DNA of 64,000 nt from Rhodothermus marinus (GTDB lineage: Bacteria > Bacteroidota > Rhodothermia > Rhodothermales > Rhodothermaceae). The DNA is taken from NCBI RefSeq assembly GCF_009936275.1, contig NZ_AP019797.1, positions 2,091,890 to 2,155,889 of the forward strand, written 5' to 3'. Below, in pieces: positions 33,667 through 41,162 of this stretch (the stretch's first letter is position 1; the number at the start of each line of letters is the position of its first letter). The notes beneath the pieces are model-generated. The model was not told where the DNA came from. It saw only the letters and a list, made by a program, of their open reading frames with translations, and made no database searches. Position numbers and translations under genes: made by a program.

Positions 33667-33759
33667 ATGCAGGTACCCGGCCTTTTCCCCTGTTGCGGTT
33701 GTCCGTGTTGTTGCCCGCACACGGGAGGGGCCTGCTGTACCTGTAGCCTCTGTGGTTGA
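33667..33759 (+). CDS. Cysteine-rich leader peptide 1 (30 residues, 10 Cys)
   Basis: An ATG at 33667 opens 30 codons ending in TGA at 33757-33759. The peptide starts MQVPGLFP and then reads CCGCPCCC; the C-terminal part has CC, C and C again, for a total of 10 Cys in 30 residues. No known protein family fits. Its position just before an intrinsic terminator and just upstream of a siroheme/sulfur operon is that of a ribosome-stalling leader peptide, in which scarce Cys-tRNA slows the ribosome. There is no clear Shine-Dalgarno. The Cys codons start at 33691. Confidence 0.8.
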   Translation: MQVPGLFPCCGCPCCCPHTGGACCTCSLCG

Positions 33760-33815
33760 ACTGCAGCCGATCGTTCGATACAGCGCCCCTCCCGCCCTGC
33801 GGTGAGGGGCTTTTT
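33679..33815 (+). promoter_or_regulatory. Cysteine-responsive transcription attenuator 1
   Basis: Four segments can pair in two exclusive ways. Segment 1, GGCCTTTTCC (33679-33688), can pair with segment 2, GGAGGGGCC (within 33723-33732). Segment 2, CGGGAGGGGC (33722-33731), is perfectly complementary over 10 bases to segment 3, GCCCCTCCCG (33785-33794). Segment 3 is the left half of the terminator, whose right half is segment 4, GAGGGGC (33804-33810). A ribosome stalled on the first Cys codons (33691) covers segment 1 and frees segment 2 to form the antiterminator. This is a hand fold. Confidence 0.75.
33785..33815 (+). terminator. Intrinsic terminator of attenuator 1
   Basis: The stem GCCCCTC (33785-33791) / GAGGGGC (33804-33810) is extended inside by CCGC/GCGG with a 3-base loop and is followed by five T (33811-33815). 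It lies between the leader peptide and cobA, and so would stop transcription before the operon. Confidence 0.9.
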
Positions 33816-33859
33816 CGTTGCGCATCCTGAACGTTTTCCTTTTTCCTGCAACTGCAACC

Positions 33860-34675
33860 ATGCTGCATTCCCATAACCGTCCCGTTGAGCGCGGCAAGGT
33901 TTACCTGGTCGGCGCCGGTCCGGGCGACCCGGAGCTGATCACCGTGCGGGGGCTGACGCTGCTGCGTCAGGCCGAGGTGGTCGTCTACGACCGGCTGGTG
34001 CACCCGGCCCTGCTGGACGAGGTGCCTGCAACGGCCGAGCGCATCTACGTGGGCAAGACGCCCGGCCGCCACGTGCTGCCCCAGGAGGCGATCCAGGAGC
34101 TGCTGATCGACCGGGCCCGGCGCAATCTGATCGTCGTGCGCCTGAAGGGCGGCGATCCGTTCGTTTTCGGTCGGGGCGGCGAAGAAGCCCGTGCACTGGC
34201 ACAGGCCGGCATCCCCTTCGAGGTTGTGCCGGGCGTCACCAGTGCCATCGCCGTGCCTGCCTACGCCGGCATTCCGGTCACCCAGCGCGGCGTGGCCGGC
34301 TCGTTTGCCGTCGTGACGGGCCACCGCTGCGACCTGGAGGCGCTCGCGCTGGACTGGTCGGCGCTGGCCCGCGTCGATACGCTCGTGCTGCTGATGGGGC
34401 TGCGCCGCCTGCCCGAACTGGTCCGCACGCTCCAGGCGCACGGCCGCGCGCCCGATACGCCCGTGGCCGTCATCAGCAACGGCACCACCGCCGCCCAGCA
34501 GTGCGTGCTCGGCACGCTGGCCGACATCGCCGAGCGGGCGGCGCATCTGAGCACACCCGCCACCGTCGTGGTCGGCGAGGTGGCCCGCCTGGCCGACGAG
34601 CTGGCCTGGTTCCATCCGGAGCCGACCCCCTCGCCTTTCAGCCTGCATCCCGAAACCCAGCCCTCTGAGCCCTGA
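33860..34675 (+). CDS. cobA: Uroporphyrinogen-III C-methyltransferase
   Basis: The 271-residue enzyme has the SUMT signatures VYLVGAGPGDPELITVRG, VYDRLVHPALL, VRLKGGDPFVFGRGGEE and VVPGVTSAIAVPAYAGIPVTQRG. It methylates uroporphyrinogen III twice with SAM to give precorrin-2, the first step toward siroheme. The ATG at 33860 is preferred; a TTG at 33818 would begin within the terminator tail. It is the first gene behind Cys attenuator 1, consistent with siroheme supply for sulfite reductase under cysteine demand. Confidence 0.95.
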   Translation: MLHSHNRPVERGKVYLVGAGPGDPELITVRGLTLLRQAEVVVYDRLVHPALLDEVPATAERIYVGKTPGRHVLPQEAIQELLIDRARRNLIVVRLKGGDPFVFGRGGEEARALAQAGIPFEVVPGVTSAIAVPAYAGIPVTQRGVAGSFAVVTGHRCDLEALALDWSALARVDTLVLLMGLRRLPELVRTLQAHGRAPDTPVAVISNGTTAAQQCVLGTLADIAERAAHLSTPATVVVGEVARLADELAWFHPEPTPSPFSLHPETQPSEP

Positions 34676-34678
34676 GCC

Positions 34679-35422
34679 ATGCGTGTCTATCCGATCTTTC
34701 TGAACAACCTGGAAGGACGTCGTTGCGTGGTCTTCGGCGGCACGCACGAGGCCGAGCGCAAGGTGGCCGATCTGCTGGCCTGCGGCGCCGACGTCGTCCT
34801 CGTCAGCGAAACGATCACGCCCCGACTGCGGGCATGGGCCGAGGAAGGACGCCTCACCTGGCACGCCCGCTGGTACCGCCCGGGCGACCTGCAGGGTGCC
34901 TTCCTGACCATCGTGGCCGTCACCAATCCCGAGGCGACCGAACCCATCTGGCAGGAGGCACAGCGCGAGCGCGTGCTGATCAACGCAATGGACGACGTGC
35001 CGCACTGCACTTTCGTGGCCGGCTCGGTCGTGCGTCGCGGCGCGCTGGTAATTGCCATCTCGACCAGCGGGCACGCCCCGGCCCTCTCGGTACGTCTCCG
35101 TGAAGAGCTGGAGCAGCGCCTGGGCCCCGAATACGCGCTCTTTCTGGACCTCATGGGCGCACTGCGCCTGCCCATGGCGACGCACTATCCGAACTTTGCC
35201 GAGCGCAAAGCCCGCTGGTACGCGCTGGTCGACAGCGACGTGCTCGATCTGCTCCGCGCGCAACGCTTTGCCGAAGCGCGCGCCCGCATTGCCGAGCTGG
35301 TCGGCGAAGCGGTGGCCGCCGAGCTGCCGGATCCCGACACCATGGCGCGGCTCTTCGCCCGCTACCAGGAAGAACTCACCCAACCCACCCACCAACCCCA
35401 GGATGCCTATGCAGCCCACTGA
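34679..35422 (+). CDS. Precorrin-2 dehydrogenase / sirohydrochlorin ferrochelatase (SirC/Met8 type)
   Basis: The 247-residue protein begins YPIFLNNLEGRRCVVFGGTHEAERKVADLL, the NAD-binding start of the CysG N-terminal/Met8 family, and has INAMDDVPHCTFVAGSVVRRGALVIAISTSGHAPALS. It oxidises precorrin-2 and may also insert iron, finishing siroheme. It starts 3 bases after the cobA stop; in enterobacteria the two are fused as CysG, here they are separate. Confidence 0.93.
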   Translation: MRVYPIFLNNLEGRRCVVFGGTHEAERKVADLLACGADVVLVSETITPRLRAWAEEGRLTWHARWYRPGDLQGAFLTIVAVTNPEATEPIWQEAQRERVLINAMDDVPHCTFVAGSVVRRGALVIAISTSGHAPALSVRLREELEQRLGPEYALFLDLMGALRLPMATHYPNFAERKARWYALVDSDVLDLLRAQRFAEARARIAELVGEAVAAELPDPDTMARLFARYQEELTQPTHQPQDAYAAH

Positions 35423-35879
35423 AGACCTGGTATTTCGCGTCAGCGGCGTGGCCGAAAGTCCGGCCCGCTTTCGGGCCCAGACCCGCCGCTTCACGGTGTT
35501 GGTCGACGAGCCCGAAGAGCTGGGCGGCACCGACGAGGCGCCCAATCCCGTGGAGTACGTGCTGATCGGCTTTGGCGGGTGTCTGAACGTGATGGCCCAC
35601 CTGATCGCCCAGGAGCTGGGCTTTACGATTCGCCGGCTGGAAATCGAACTGAAGGGCACACTGAACCCGGACCGGCTCTTCGGCCGCTCCGACGCCGAAC
35701 GTGCCGGCTACAAACAGATCGAAGTCCAGCTCCGAGTCGATGCGGATGCCGACGAAGCCACGCTGCAGGAATGGCTGGCCCGCATCAACGACCGCTGCCC
35801 GGTCAACGACAACCTGAGCAACCCTACTCCGGTCACGATTTCCGTGACTTCCCTGCAGGAACAGCAACCCGTAACCTGA
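35409..35879 (+). CDS. OsmC/YhfA-like protein
   Basis: The 156-residue product has the OsmC fold with its two cysteines: the first in GFGGCLNVMAHLIAQELG and the second in INDRCPVNDNLSNPTPV. This is the YhfA-like subgroup often linked to sulfur metabolism, rather than Ohr. OsmC proteins reduce hydroperoxides or handle thiol-bound sulfur. I chose the ATG at 35409 because AGGA lies 5 bases upstream; it overlaps the end of the siroheme gene by 14 bases. An ATG at 35403 is also in frame. Confidence 0.85.
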   Translation: MQPTEDLVFRVSGVAESPARFRAQTRRFTVLVDEPEELGGTDEAPNPVEYVLIGFGGCLNVMAHLIAQELGFTIRRLEIELKGTLNPDRLFGRSDAERAGYKQIEVQLRVDADADEATLQEWLARINDRCPVNDNLSNPTPVTISVTSLQEQQPVT

Positions 35880-35901
35880 AAACCAAACACGAGCAACAGC
35901 C

Positions 35902-36744
35902 ATGGCACAGACATCCACACGACCCGCCGTTCTGGTGGACACCGAATGGGCCGAGGCGCACCTGAACGATCCCAACGTGCGCTTCGTCGAGGTAGACGTC
36001 GACACGTCGGCCTACGAAACGGGCCACCTGCCCGGCGCCGTGGGCTGGAACTGGAAAACGCAGCTTCAGGATCAGCTCACCCGCGACATCATCAAGCAGG
36101 CCGACTACGAGGAGCTGTTGAGCCGCTCGGGCATCCGTCCCGAAACGACCGTTGTCCTCTACGGCGACAACAACAACTGGTTTGCCGCCTGGGCCTACTG
36201 GCTCATGAAGTACTACGGCCACGAAGACGTGCGCCTGATGGACGGCGGCCGCAAAAAGTGGGTGGCCGAAAACCGTCCGCTGACCACCGAGGTGCCCACC
36301 TACGAGCCGACCGGTTACAAAGTCACGCGCATCAACGCGCACCTGCGTGCCTTCCGCGACGACGTGGCCGAACTGATTCGTCAGGAGCGCTTCGCGCTGG
36401 TCGATGTGCGTTCGCCTGAGGAATTCCGTGGCGAGATCCTGGCGCCTCCGGGCCTGTCGGAAACGGCCCAGCGCGGTGGCCACATTCCGGGCGCGACGAA
36501 CATCCCCTGGTCGCAGGCGGTGCGCGAAGACGGCACTTTCAAATCGATCGAAGAATTGCAGGCGCTCTATGCCAGCAAAGGGGTGACGCCCGACAAGCCC
36601 GTCATCACCTACTGCCGCATCGGCGAGCGCTCGTCGCACTCCTGGTTCGTGCTGCACGAGCTGCTCGGCTACGAGAACGTCCGGAACTACGACGGCTCCT
36701 GGACCGAGTGGGGCAACCTGGTGGGTGCCCCCATCGAGCGCTGA
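35902..36744 (+). CDS. Thiosulfate/3-mercaptopyruvate sulfurtransferase (tandem rhodanese)
   Basis: The 280-residue enzyme has two rhodanese domains. The first is inactive (VVLYGDNNNWFAAWAYW with Asp in place of Cys); the second has the active-site loop TYCRIGERSSHSW. Both contain the GHLPGAVGWNW / GHIPGATNIPW motif. The CRIGERS loop is typical of CysA-type thiosulfate sulfurtransferases. It moves sulfane sulfur to cyanide or thiol acceptors. It is the last gene of the attenuator-1 operon. Confidence 0.92.
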   Translation: MAQTSTRPAVLVDTEWAEAHLNDPNVRFVEVDVDTSAYETGHLPGAVGWNWKTQLQDQLTRDIIKQADYEELLSRSGIRPETTVVLYGDNNNWFAAWAYWLMKYYGHEDVRLMDGGRKKWVAENRPLTTEVPTYEPTGYKVTRINAHLRAFRDDVAELIRQERFALVDVRSPEEFRGEILAPPGLSETAQRGGHIPGATNIPWSQAVREDGTFKSIEELQALYASKGVTPDKPVITYCRIGERSSHSWFVLHELLGYENVRNYDGSWTEWGNLVGAPIER

Positions 36745-36769
36745 GCCTGCTCCGAGTGGCTGCGCGACA

Positions 36770-36826
36770 CCGGGTGGTGTCCGGTCCGGCGCTCCGGCGC
36801 CGCCGGACGCCGCCCGGTTTTCTTTT
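36770..36826 (+). terminator. Intrinsic terminator of the cobA operon
   Basis: A long GC-rich hairpin pairs CCGGGTGGTGTCCGG (from 36770) with CCGGACGCCGCCCGG (to 36817) using two G-T pairs, and is followed by TTTTCTTTT. It closes the cobA-sirC-osmC-sulfurtransferase unit. Confidence 0.85.
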
Positions 36827-37581
36827 CAGGCGCGGCCAACCTGCGTGAACAGGTACCGCATGAGCTTGCGCTTGGCCACCGGCAGCACGGTCTGCGCAAA
36901 CGGAAAGTCCAGATCCGTGGCAAAGAAATAGGTGGCCGGGTTGGGCAACTCACGCCGCTCGGCAATCAGGTCCAGCTTGATGCGTTGCGGCGCCGGATAG
37001 ACCCCCCGGATCGGAATCTGCTTCAGGTGTACGGTGCGAAGCGTCCGATAGCGCTCCGAGCCACCACTGACCACCGAGAGCTGATACTGCAGCACGTGCA
37101 GCAGCCCGCCCCGCTGATCCGGCACGATCAGGTATCCTTCTTCCTGATAGGAAGGCACGATGCCGACGGGCTCCATGTGCAGGTGCTCCTCGACGAACTC
37201 GAAAATCGTTCGCCCCTCTTCGATGGCTTCCTGGATGTGGGGCAGTGCCCAGCGGATCAGCTCCTCTACGGCGGCGATCCGGTCGGCATCGAAGGCCGGA
37301 CGCTCGTAGATGATCCGACAGGCCTCCCAGTCCACCTGGCGCACCTCACCGGGCGCGGCATTTCGAATACCCTCCAGGCCTCGCAGAATGTGTTGCAACT
37401 GCTCGAACAACTGAATCAGATCGCTCAGGTAGGGATAGATGACGTTCCGTGAAAACTCCCGGTGTGTCTCCTGCAGGGCGGCCAGGATCTCGTACTGGGC
37501 GCGCTCAACGTCCGCTGCACCGCTCAGGAAGTGTTCGAGCCGAAGCCCCTTGCCCGCACCCCGCGCAAACGACCGATCCAT
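36826..37581 (-). CDS. Conserved hypothetical protein
   Basis: From the ATG at 37581 the product is 251 residues. I do not recognise a family. Residues 25-130 are strongly helical (VERAQYEILAALQETHREF, LIQLFEQLQHILRGLEGI, ELIRWALPHIQEAIEEGR). Then come strands in a beta-rich C-terminal half (GIVPSYQEEGYLIVPD, LLHVLQYQLSVVSG, TVHLKQIPIRGVYPAP). No signal peptide or membrane segment is visible, so it is probably cytoplasmic. It stands alone, convergent with the sulfurtransferase. Confidence 0.7.
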   Translation of the reverse strand: MDRSFARGAGKGLRLEHFLSGAADVERAQYEILAALQETHREFSRNVIYPYLSDLIQLFEQLQHILRGLEGIRNAAPGEVRQVDWEACRIIYERPAFDADRIAAVEELIRWALPHIQEAIEEGRTIFEFVEEHLHMEPVGIVPSYQEEGYLIVPDQRGGLLHVLQYQLSVVSGGSERYRTLRTVHLKQIPIRGVYPAPQRIKLDLIAERRELPNPATYFFATDLDFPFAQTVLPVAKRKLMRYLFTQVGRA

Positions 37582-37768
37582 AGCACGACAGCGGTTGGTA
37601 AAACTTCGCTTTACGGGCAATATCGTCGCATATCGTTGTTTGTAAAGCGACGGTGAAGGGACAGAACAATAACGGCGGGAAAAATGCAAGGTTCTATCGG
37701 CTCACCGGTCCAAAAGCCACGATGAACGGTCGCAGCACGCCGTCCAGTTGAAAAAGACTTGAAGTCCT

Positions 37769-38347
37769 TCAGGGCGTTTCCAGCCGGCGCACGGTCTGCT
37801 CGTCCTCCTGCACGTATCGGCGGCCGCACTCCCGACAGGTGGCCTCCCGCCCCTCGAAACAGAGCGGGATCCCGCACTCGCACACCCATCCCACCAGGCG
37901 CGCCGGCACCCCCGCCACCAGCCCGTAGTCCGGCACATCCTTCGTCACCACCGCACCGGCCGCCACCAGCGCCCACCGCCCGATCGTCACCCCGCACACA
38001 ATCGTCGCATTCGCCCCGATCGACGCCCCGTAGCGCACCAGCGTCCGCACATACGACCCCTTCCGCGGAAACGCCGCCCGCGGCGTCCGCACGTTCGTAA
38101 ACACCATGCTCGGCCCGCAGAACACGTAGTCCTCCAGCTCCACCCCCTCGTAGAGCGACACATTATTCTGAATCTTGCAATGGTCCCCCACCTTCACCCC
38201 CCGCGCCACGAACACGTTCTGCCCCAGCGTGCAGTGCGCCCCGATCTCCGCACCGCCCATCACGTGGCTGAAATGCCAGATCCTGGTGCCCTCCCCGATC
38301 CGGGCACCTTCATCCACCACGGCCGTCTCGTGCTTCCACCAGCTCAT
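37769..38347 (-). CDS. wbpD: WbpD/WlbB-like hexapeptide acyltransferase with C-terminal zinc-ribbon-like tail
   Basis: The 192-residue protein starts WWKHETAVVDEGARIGEGTR and continues in hexapeptide repeats of a left-handed beta helix (IGAHCTLGQNVFVARG, IGANATIVCGVTIGRWALV). This is the pattern of WbpD/WlbB, which acetylates the 3-amino group of UDP-GlcNAc(3N)A. After GVPARLVGWV, a tail with CEC, a single C, and CREC (four to five Cys) looks like a small zinc ribbon. The start overlaps the stop of the wbpB-like gene (ATGA). Confidence 0.87.
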   Translation of the reverse strand: MSWWKHETAVVDEGARIGEGTRIWHFSHVMGGAEIGAHCTLGQNVFVARGVKVGDHCKIQNNVSLYEGVELEDYVFCGPSMVFTNVRTPRAAFPRKGSYVRTLVRYGASIGANATIVCGVTIGRWALVAAGAVVTKDVPDYGLVAGVPARLVGWVCECGIPLCFEGREATCRECGRRYVQEDEQTVRRLETP

Positions 38348-39279
38348 GCCGCCACCAGGCTGTGTCGCTGACCGTTGTGTGCCCGCACCACCTCCAGCCG
38401 ACGCAACCGATCCACCGTCTCGATCGCCGCCCGCGCCTCCGCAAGCCCGAATCCCGCGCCCCCAAGCGTCCGACGATACACCTCCGTGTGCAACTCCGTA
38501 AACCCGCCCGAAAACTCCACCTCCTCCCCGTCGATCCGGATCGACCGGTACGTCCGCTGCCCCTGCGCCCGCAACGCCTCCGGCACATAGCGCGCATCGA
38601 TCGACAGAAACCACCGCACCCGCGCCCGCTCCAGCTCCAGATACCCCGCCATCGTCGTCGCCGTCCGCACGTGCAACTCCGCCCGCTCCAGACCCCCGAA
38701 CAACCAGTGCAACAGATCAAAAAAGTGCACCCCGATGTTCATCGCCACCCCACCGCTGAGCTCCTCACGCGCCTTCCAGCTCCTGAGATACCACGGACCC
38801 CGACCCGTGATGTAGGTCAGCTCCACGTCCCTGACCGCGCCCTCGCCCAGCAGCCGCTCCCGAAGTGCCGCCAGCGCCGGATGCACCCGAAGCTGCAGCA
38901 CCGTCCACACCCTGCGCCCCGACCTCGCCTCCAGCTCCGCCAGCCGATCCAGCTCCGACGGCTCCAGAACCAGCGGCTTCTCGCACAAAGCATCGGCCCC
39001 CACCCGAAACGCCAGCCGAATGTGCGCCCCGTGCAAAAAGTTCGGCACGCAGATCGACACGTAATCGACCCCCTCGCCCCGATCCCGCAGATCCTCCAAG
39101 TGCGCCTCAAAAAGCTCCGGGTGCAGGAAAAACGCCGCCTCCGGAAAGTACCGGTCCAGCACCCCCACCGCGTCCACCACGTCCAGTGCCGCCACCAGAT
39201 CGCCCCCCACCTCACGGATCGCCTTCAGATGACGCGGCGCAATGTAGCCCGCTGCGCCCGTGAGCGCAAATCGCTTCAT
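38344..39279 (-). CDS. wbpB: WbpB/WlbA-like UDP-GlcNAcA 3-dehydrogenase
   Basis: The 311-residue Gfo/Idh/MocA oxidoreductase begins MKRFALTGAAGYIAPRHLKA, almost a consensus for WlbA/WbpB, and has the family motif CEKPLVLEP with the catalytic lysine. It oxidises UDP-N-acetylglucosaminuronate at C3 before amination. It lies between wbpA- and wbpD-like genes with ATGA overlaps on both sides. The coding strand is unusually rich in G at third positions compared with neighbours. Confidence 0.9.
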   Translation of the reverse strand: MKRFALTGAAGYIAPRHLKAIREVGGDLVAALDVVDAVGVLDRYFPEAAFFLHPELFEAHLEDLRDRGEGVDYVSICVPNFLHGAHIRLAFRVGADALCEKPLVLEPSELDRLAELEARSGRRVWTVLQLRVHPALAALRERLLGEGAVRDVELTYITGRGPWYLRSWKAREELSGGVAMNIGVHFFDLLHWLFGGLERAELHVRTATTMAGYLELERARVRWFLSIDARYVPEALRAQGQRTYRSIRIDGEEVEFSGGFTELHTEVYRRTLGGAGFGLAEARAAIETVDRLRRLEVVRAHNGQRHSLVAA

Positions 39280-40598
39280 AGCAGCACAATCTTTTCGCTT
39301 TCAATGCCACGCGTCGCGTAGCGCGTGTCCAGCACCGCACGCGCCTGCTCGACCACCCACCGGTAGTCGATCATGCTGTGGTCCGTCGTGATGATCACCA
39401 GATCCGCCGCCGCCACCTCCTCGCGCGTCAGCGGCACGCTCCGGTAGCTCCGCCCCCCGAGCGTCACCTCCGGCACGTACGGATCATGGTAACGCACCGT
39501 CACCCCGTCGGCTTCCAGCAGCCGCAGCACCTCCAGCGCCGGACTCTCGCGCCAGTCCTCCAGGTCCCGCTTGTAGGCCACCCCCAGCAGCAGCACCCGC
39601 GCCCGCGAAGGTGCCACCCCCAGCCGGTTCAACACCCGGTAGGCCTTCTCCCGCACGAACTCCGGCATCTTCCGGTTGATCTCCCCCGCCAGCGCAATGA
39701 AATGCGTGTTGAAGTTCAGCTCCTTCGCCTTCCACTCCAGATAGTGCGGATCGACCGGAATGCAGTGGCCGCCCACGCCCGGTCCCGGCCAGAACGGCAT
39801 GATTCCGAACGGCTTCGTAAAGGCCGCCTCCAGCACCTCCCACACGTTCAACCCCATCCGGTCGCACAGCAGCGCCAGCTCGTTGACCAGCGCAATGTTC
39901 ACCGCCCGAAACGTGTTCTCGAAAACCTTCACCAGCTCGGCCGCCTTCGCGCTCGAGACCGGCACCACGTGCTCGATCGTCTGGCTGTAAAAGGCCACGG
40001 CCACTTCCAGGCTCTCCGGCCCCACGCCGCCCACCACCTTCGAGGTGTTCTTCGTCGTGTAGCGCTGGTTGCCCGGATCGACCCGCTCGGGCGAGTGCGC
40101 CAGGAAAAAGTCCCGCTCGACCTTCAACCCGCTCTCGCCCTCCAGAATCGGAAGCATCACCTCCTCGGTCGTGCCTGGATAGGTCGTCGACTCCAGACTG
40201 ATGAGCTGGCCCGGGCGCAACCGCCGCCCGATCTCGTGCGTGACGCGCTCGACGTACTGCAGGTCCGGCGTCAGGTTCTTCGTCAGCGGCGTGGGCACGC
40301 AGATGACCACCACGTCCATCTCCGGCACGCGCCCGAAGTCGGTCTCGGCCACGATCCGACCTTCGGCCACCAGACGCCGCAGCTCCTCGTCGCGCACGTC
40401 CCGGATGTAGTTCTCTCCGCGGCTAATCTTCTCGGCCCGGCGGGGATTCTGCTCAATGCCGATGACGCGGTAGCCCACCTTGGCCTTCTCCACGGCAAAG
40501 GGCAAGCCCACGTAGCCCAGCCCCACCACGCCCACCACCGCCTCCTTCGTCCGAATCCGCTCCAGCAGCGTGGCTTTATCGACCACCAGCGATTCCAT
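39276..40598 (-). CDS. wbpA: UDP-N-acetylglucosamine 6-dehydrogenase
   Basis: The 440-residue nucleotide-sugar dehydrogenase has the NAD motif VVGLGYVGLPFAVEKAK, SPERVDPGNQRYTTKNTSKVVGG, the catalytic cysteine in GPGVGGHCIPVDPHYLEWKA and the C-terminal LLGVAYKRDLEDWRESPA. These match the WbpA/WbpO group acting on N-acetylated sugars. It makes UDP-GlcNAc uronate, the substrate of the wbpB-like enzyme. It is the first gene of the cluster. Confidence 0.92.
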   Translation of the reverse strand: MESLVVDKATLLERIRTKEAVVGVVGLGYVGLPFAVEKAKVGYRVIGIEQNPRRAEKISRGENYIRDVRDEELRRLVAEGRIVAETDFGRVPEMDVVVICVPTPLTKNLTPDLQYVERVTHEIGRRLRPGQLISLESTTYPGTTEEVMLPILEGESGLKVERDFFLAHSPERVDPGNQRYTTKNTSKVVGGVGPESLEVAVAFYSQTIEHVVPVSSAKAAELVKVFENTFRAVNIALVNELALLCDRMGLNVWEVLEAAFTKPFGIMPFWPGPGVGGHCIPVDPHYLEWKAKELNFNTHFIALAGEINRKMPEFVREKAYRVLNRLGVAPSRARVLLLGVAYKRDLEDWRESPALEVLRLLEADGVTVRYHDPYVPEVTLGGRSYRSVPLTREEVAAADLVIITTDHSMIDYRWVVEQARAVLDTRYATRGIESEKIVLL

Positions 40599-40697
40599 AG
40601 GATCTCAGCTCTGTTTGCAAAACACCGCCCCGGACACTTATCAGAACCTGTGCCGAAGCGGTGTTGTGAAGATACAATCTGAGGTAGCAGTGGAACC

Positions 40698-40849
40698 ATA
40701 AAAAAGAGGCCCGGTGCCCACCCCAAAAGCACCGGGCCTGCGCGCCTCATCCACCGAGGGAACCTGCGTTCAGGGACGGCTGCTGGCGCCGACGTCCCCC
40801 GTGAACCACCACCCCACAAGCCGTGGATGACCCCGTCTATGCGGGGTAT
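40698..40849 (-). ncRNA. Candidate structured small RNA of about 150 bases
   Basis: The minus strand holds a promoter (40884-40856), about 110 bases of strongly paired sequence and an intrinsic terminator, but no plausible open frame. By hand, a 5' hairpin ACCCCG-CATAGA-CGGGGT is followed by a long interrupted stem. Its lower part is TCATCCAC/GTGGATGA (plus-strand 40823-40830 with 40747-40754). An asymmetric bubble follows, then GTTCA/TGAAC and GGGACG/CGTCCC. The long stem with a central bubble recalls 6S RNA, but I cannot confirm the family. It could also be a leader of wbpA, with its terminator 100 bases before that gene. Confidence 0.6.
40700..40739 (-). terminator. Terminator of the candidate small RNA
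   Basis: On the minus strand a perfect 11-base stem AGGCCCGGTGC/GCACCGGGCCT (plus-strand 40707-40717 and 40729-40739) is followed by C and six T (40705-40700). Confidence 0.92.
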
Positions 40850-40855
40850 CGGCAC

Positions 40856-40884
40856 TACGTAGAAAAACTTAAGGGACTTTTCAA
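40856..40884 (-). promoter_or_regulatory. Promoter of the candidate small RNA
   Basis: On the minus strand TTGAAA (40884-40879) and TACGTA (40861-40856) are exactly 17 bases apart. This is the best sigma-70-like pair in the region, and it points away from the cysM leader toward the terminator at 40739-40700. Confidence 0.7.
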
Positions 40885-40885
40885 C

Positions 40886-41002
40886 TCACACAAAAAGAAA
40901 GACTTCTTCCGCGGGAGCCGACCTGCGGACGCCTCCCTTCTGGTGCCGGAACCACCATCCCGTCAGCAGCAGCGCACCGCCGAGCAGCAGTAAACGAGCC
41001 AT
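40886..41002 (-). CDS. 38-residue single-span membrane micro-protein
   Basis: An ATG at 41002 preceded by GGAGG at 6 bases opens 38 codons. The peptide starts MARLLLLGGALLLTGWWF, a short hydrophobic span ending in an aromatic belt, and continues with a basic region (RHQKGGVRRS) and a hydrophobic end. No family is recognised. The stop codon is directly upstream of the small-RNA promoter. The strong ribosome binding site and clean membrane span are the only evidence. Confidence 0.5.
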   Translation of the reverse strand: MARLLLLGGALLLTGWWFRHQKGGVRRSAPAEEVFLFV

Positions 41003-41018
41003 CGGCTACCTCCATCGG

Positions 41019-41047
41019 TTGGATCATCGTTCTGCTTTTTGTATTTT
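41019..41047 (+). promoter_or_regulatory. Promoter of the Cys leader 2 - cysM transcript
   Basis: TTGGAT (41019-41024) and TATTTT (41042-41047) are 17 bases apart, so transcription would start near 41054. The untranslated leader that follows contains hairpins AAAGCCG/CGGCTTT (near 41054-41073) and ACCGGGA/TCCCGGT (41104-41110 with 41118-41124) ahead of the leader peptide. Confidence 0.55.
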
Positions 41048-41162
41048 CTTCAAAAGCCGTACCACCGGCTTTCTCTCGGGATTTTTGCAAAAGCCTGGGA
41101 CGCACCGGGAGAACTTTTCCCGGTCCCTTTCGTTTGGTGAGCAGAATTTGCCGTGTAAGGCC

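Noticed and set aside
38362-40682. Long plus-strand open frames antisense to the wbp genes
   Set aside because: Their products are dominated by Arg, Pro, His and Gln, show no family features, and arise from the GC-rich third positions of the real minus-strand genes.
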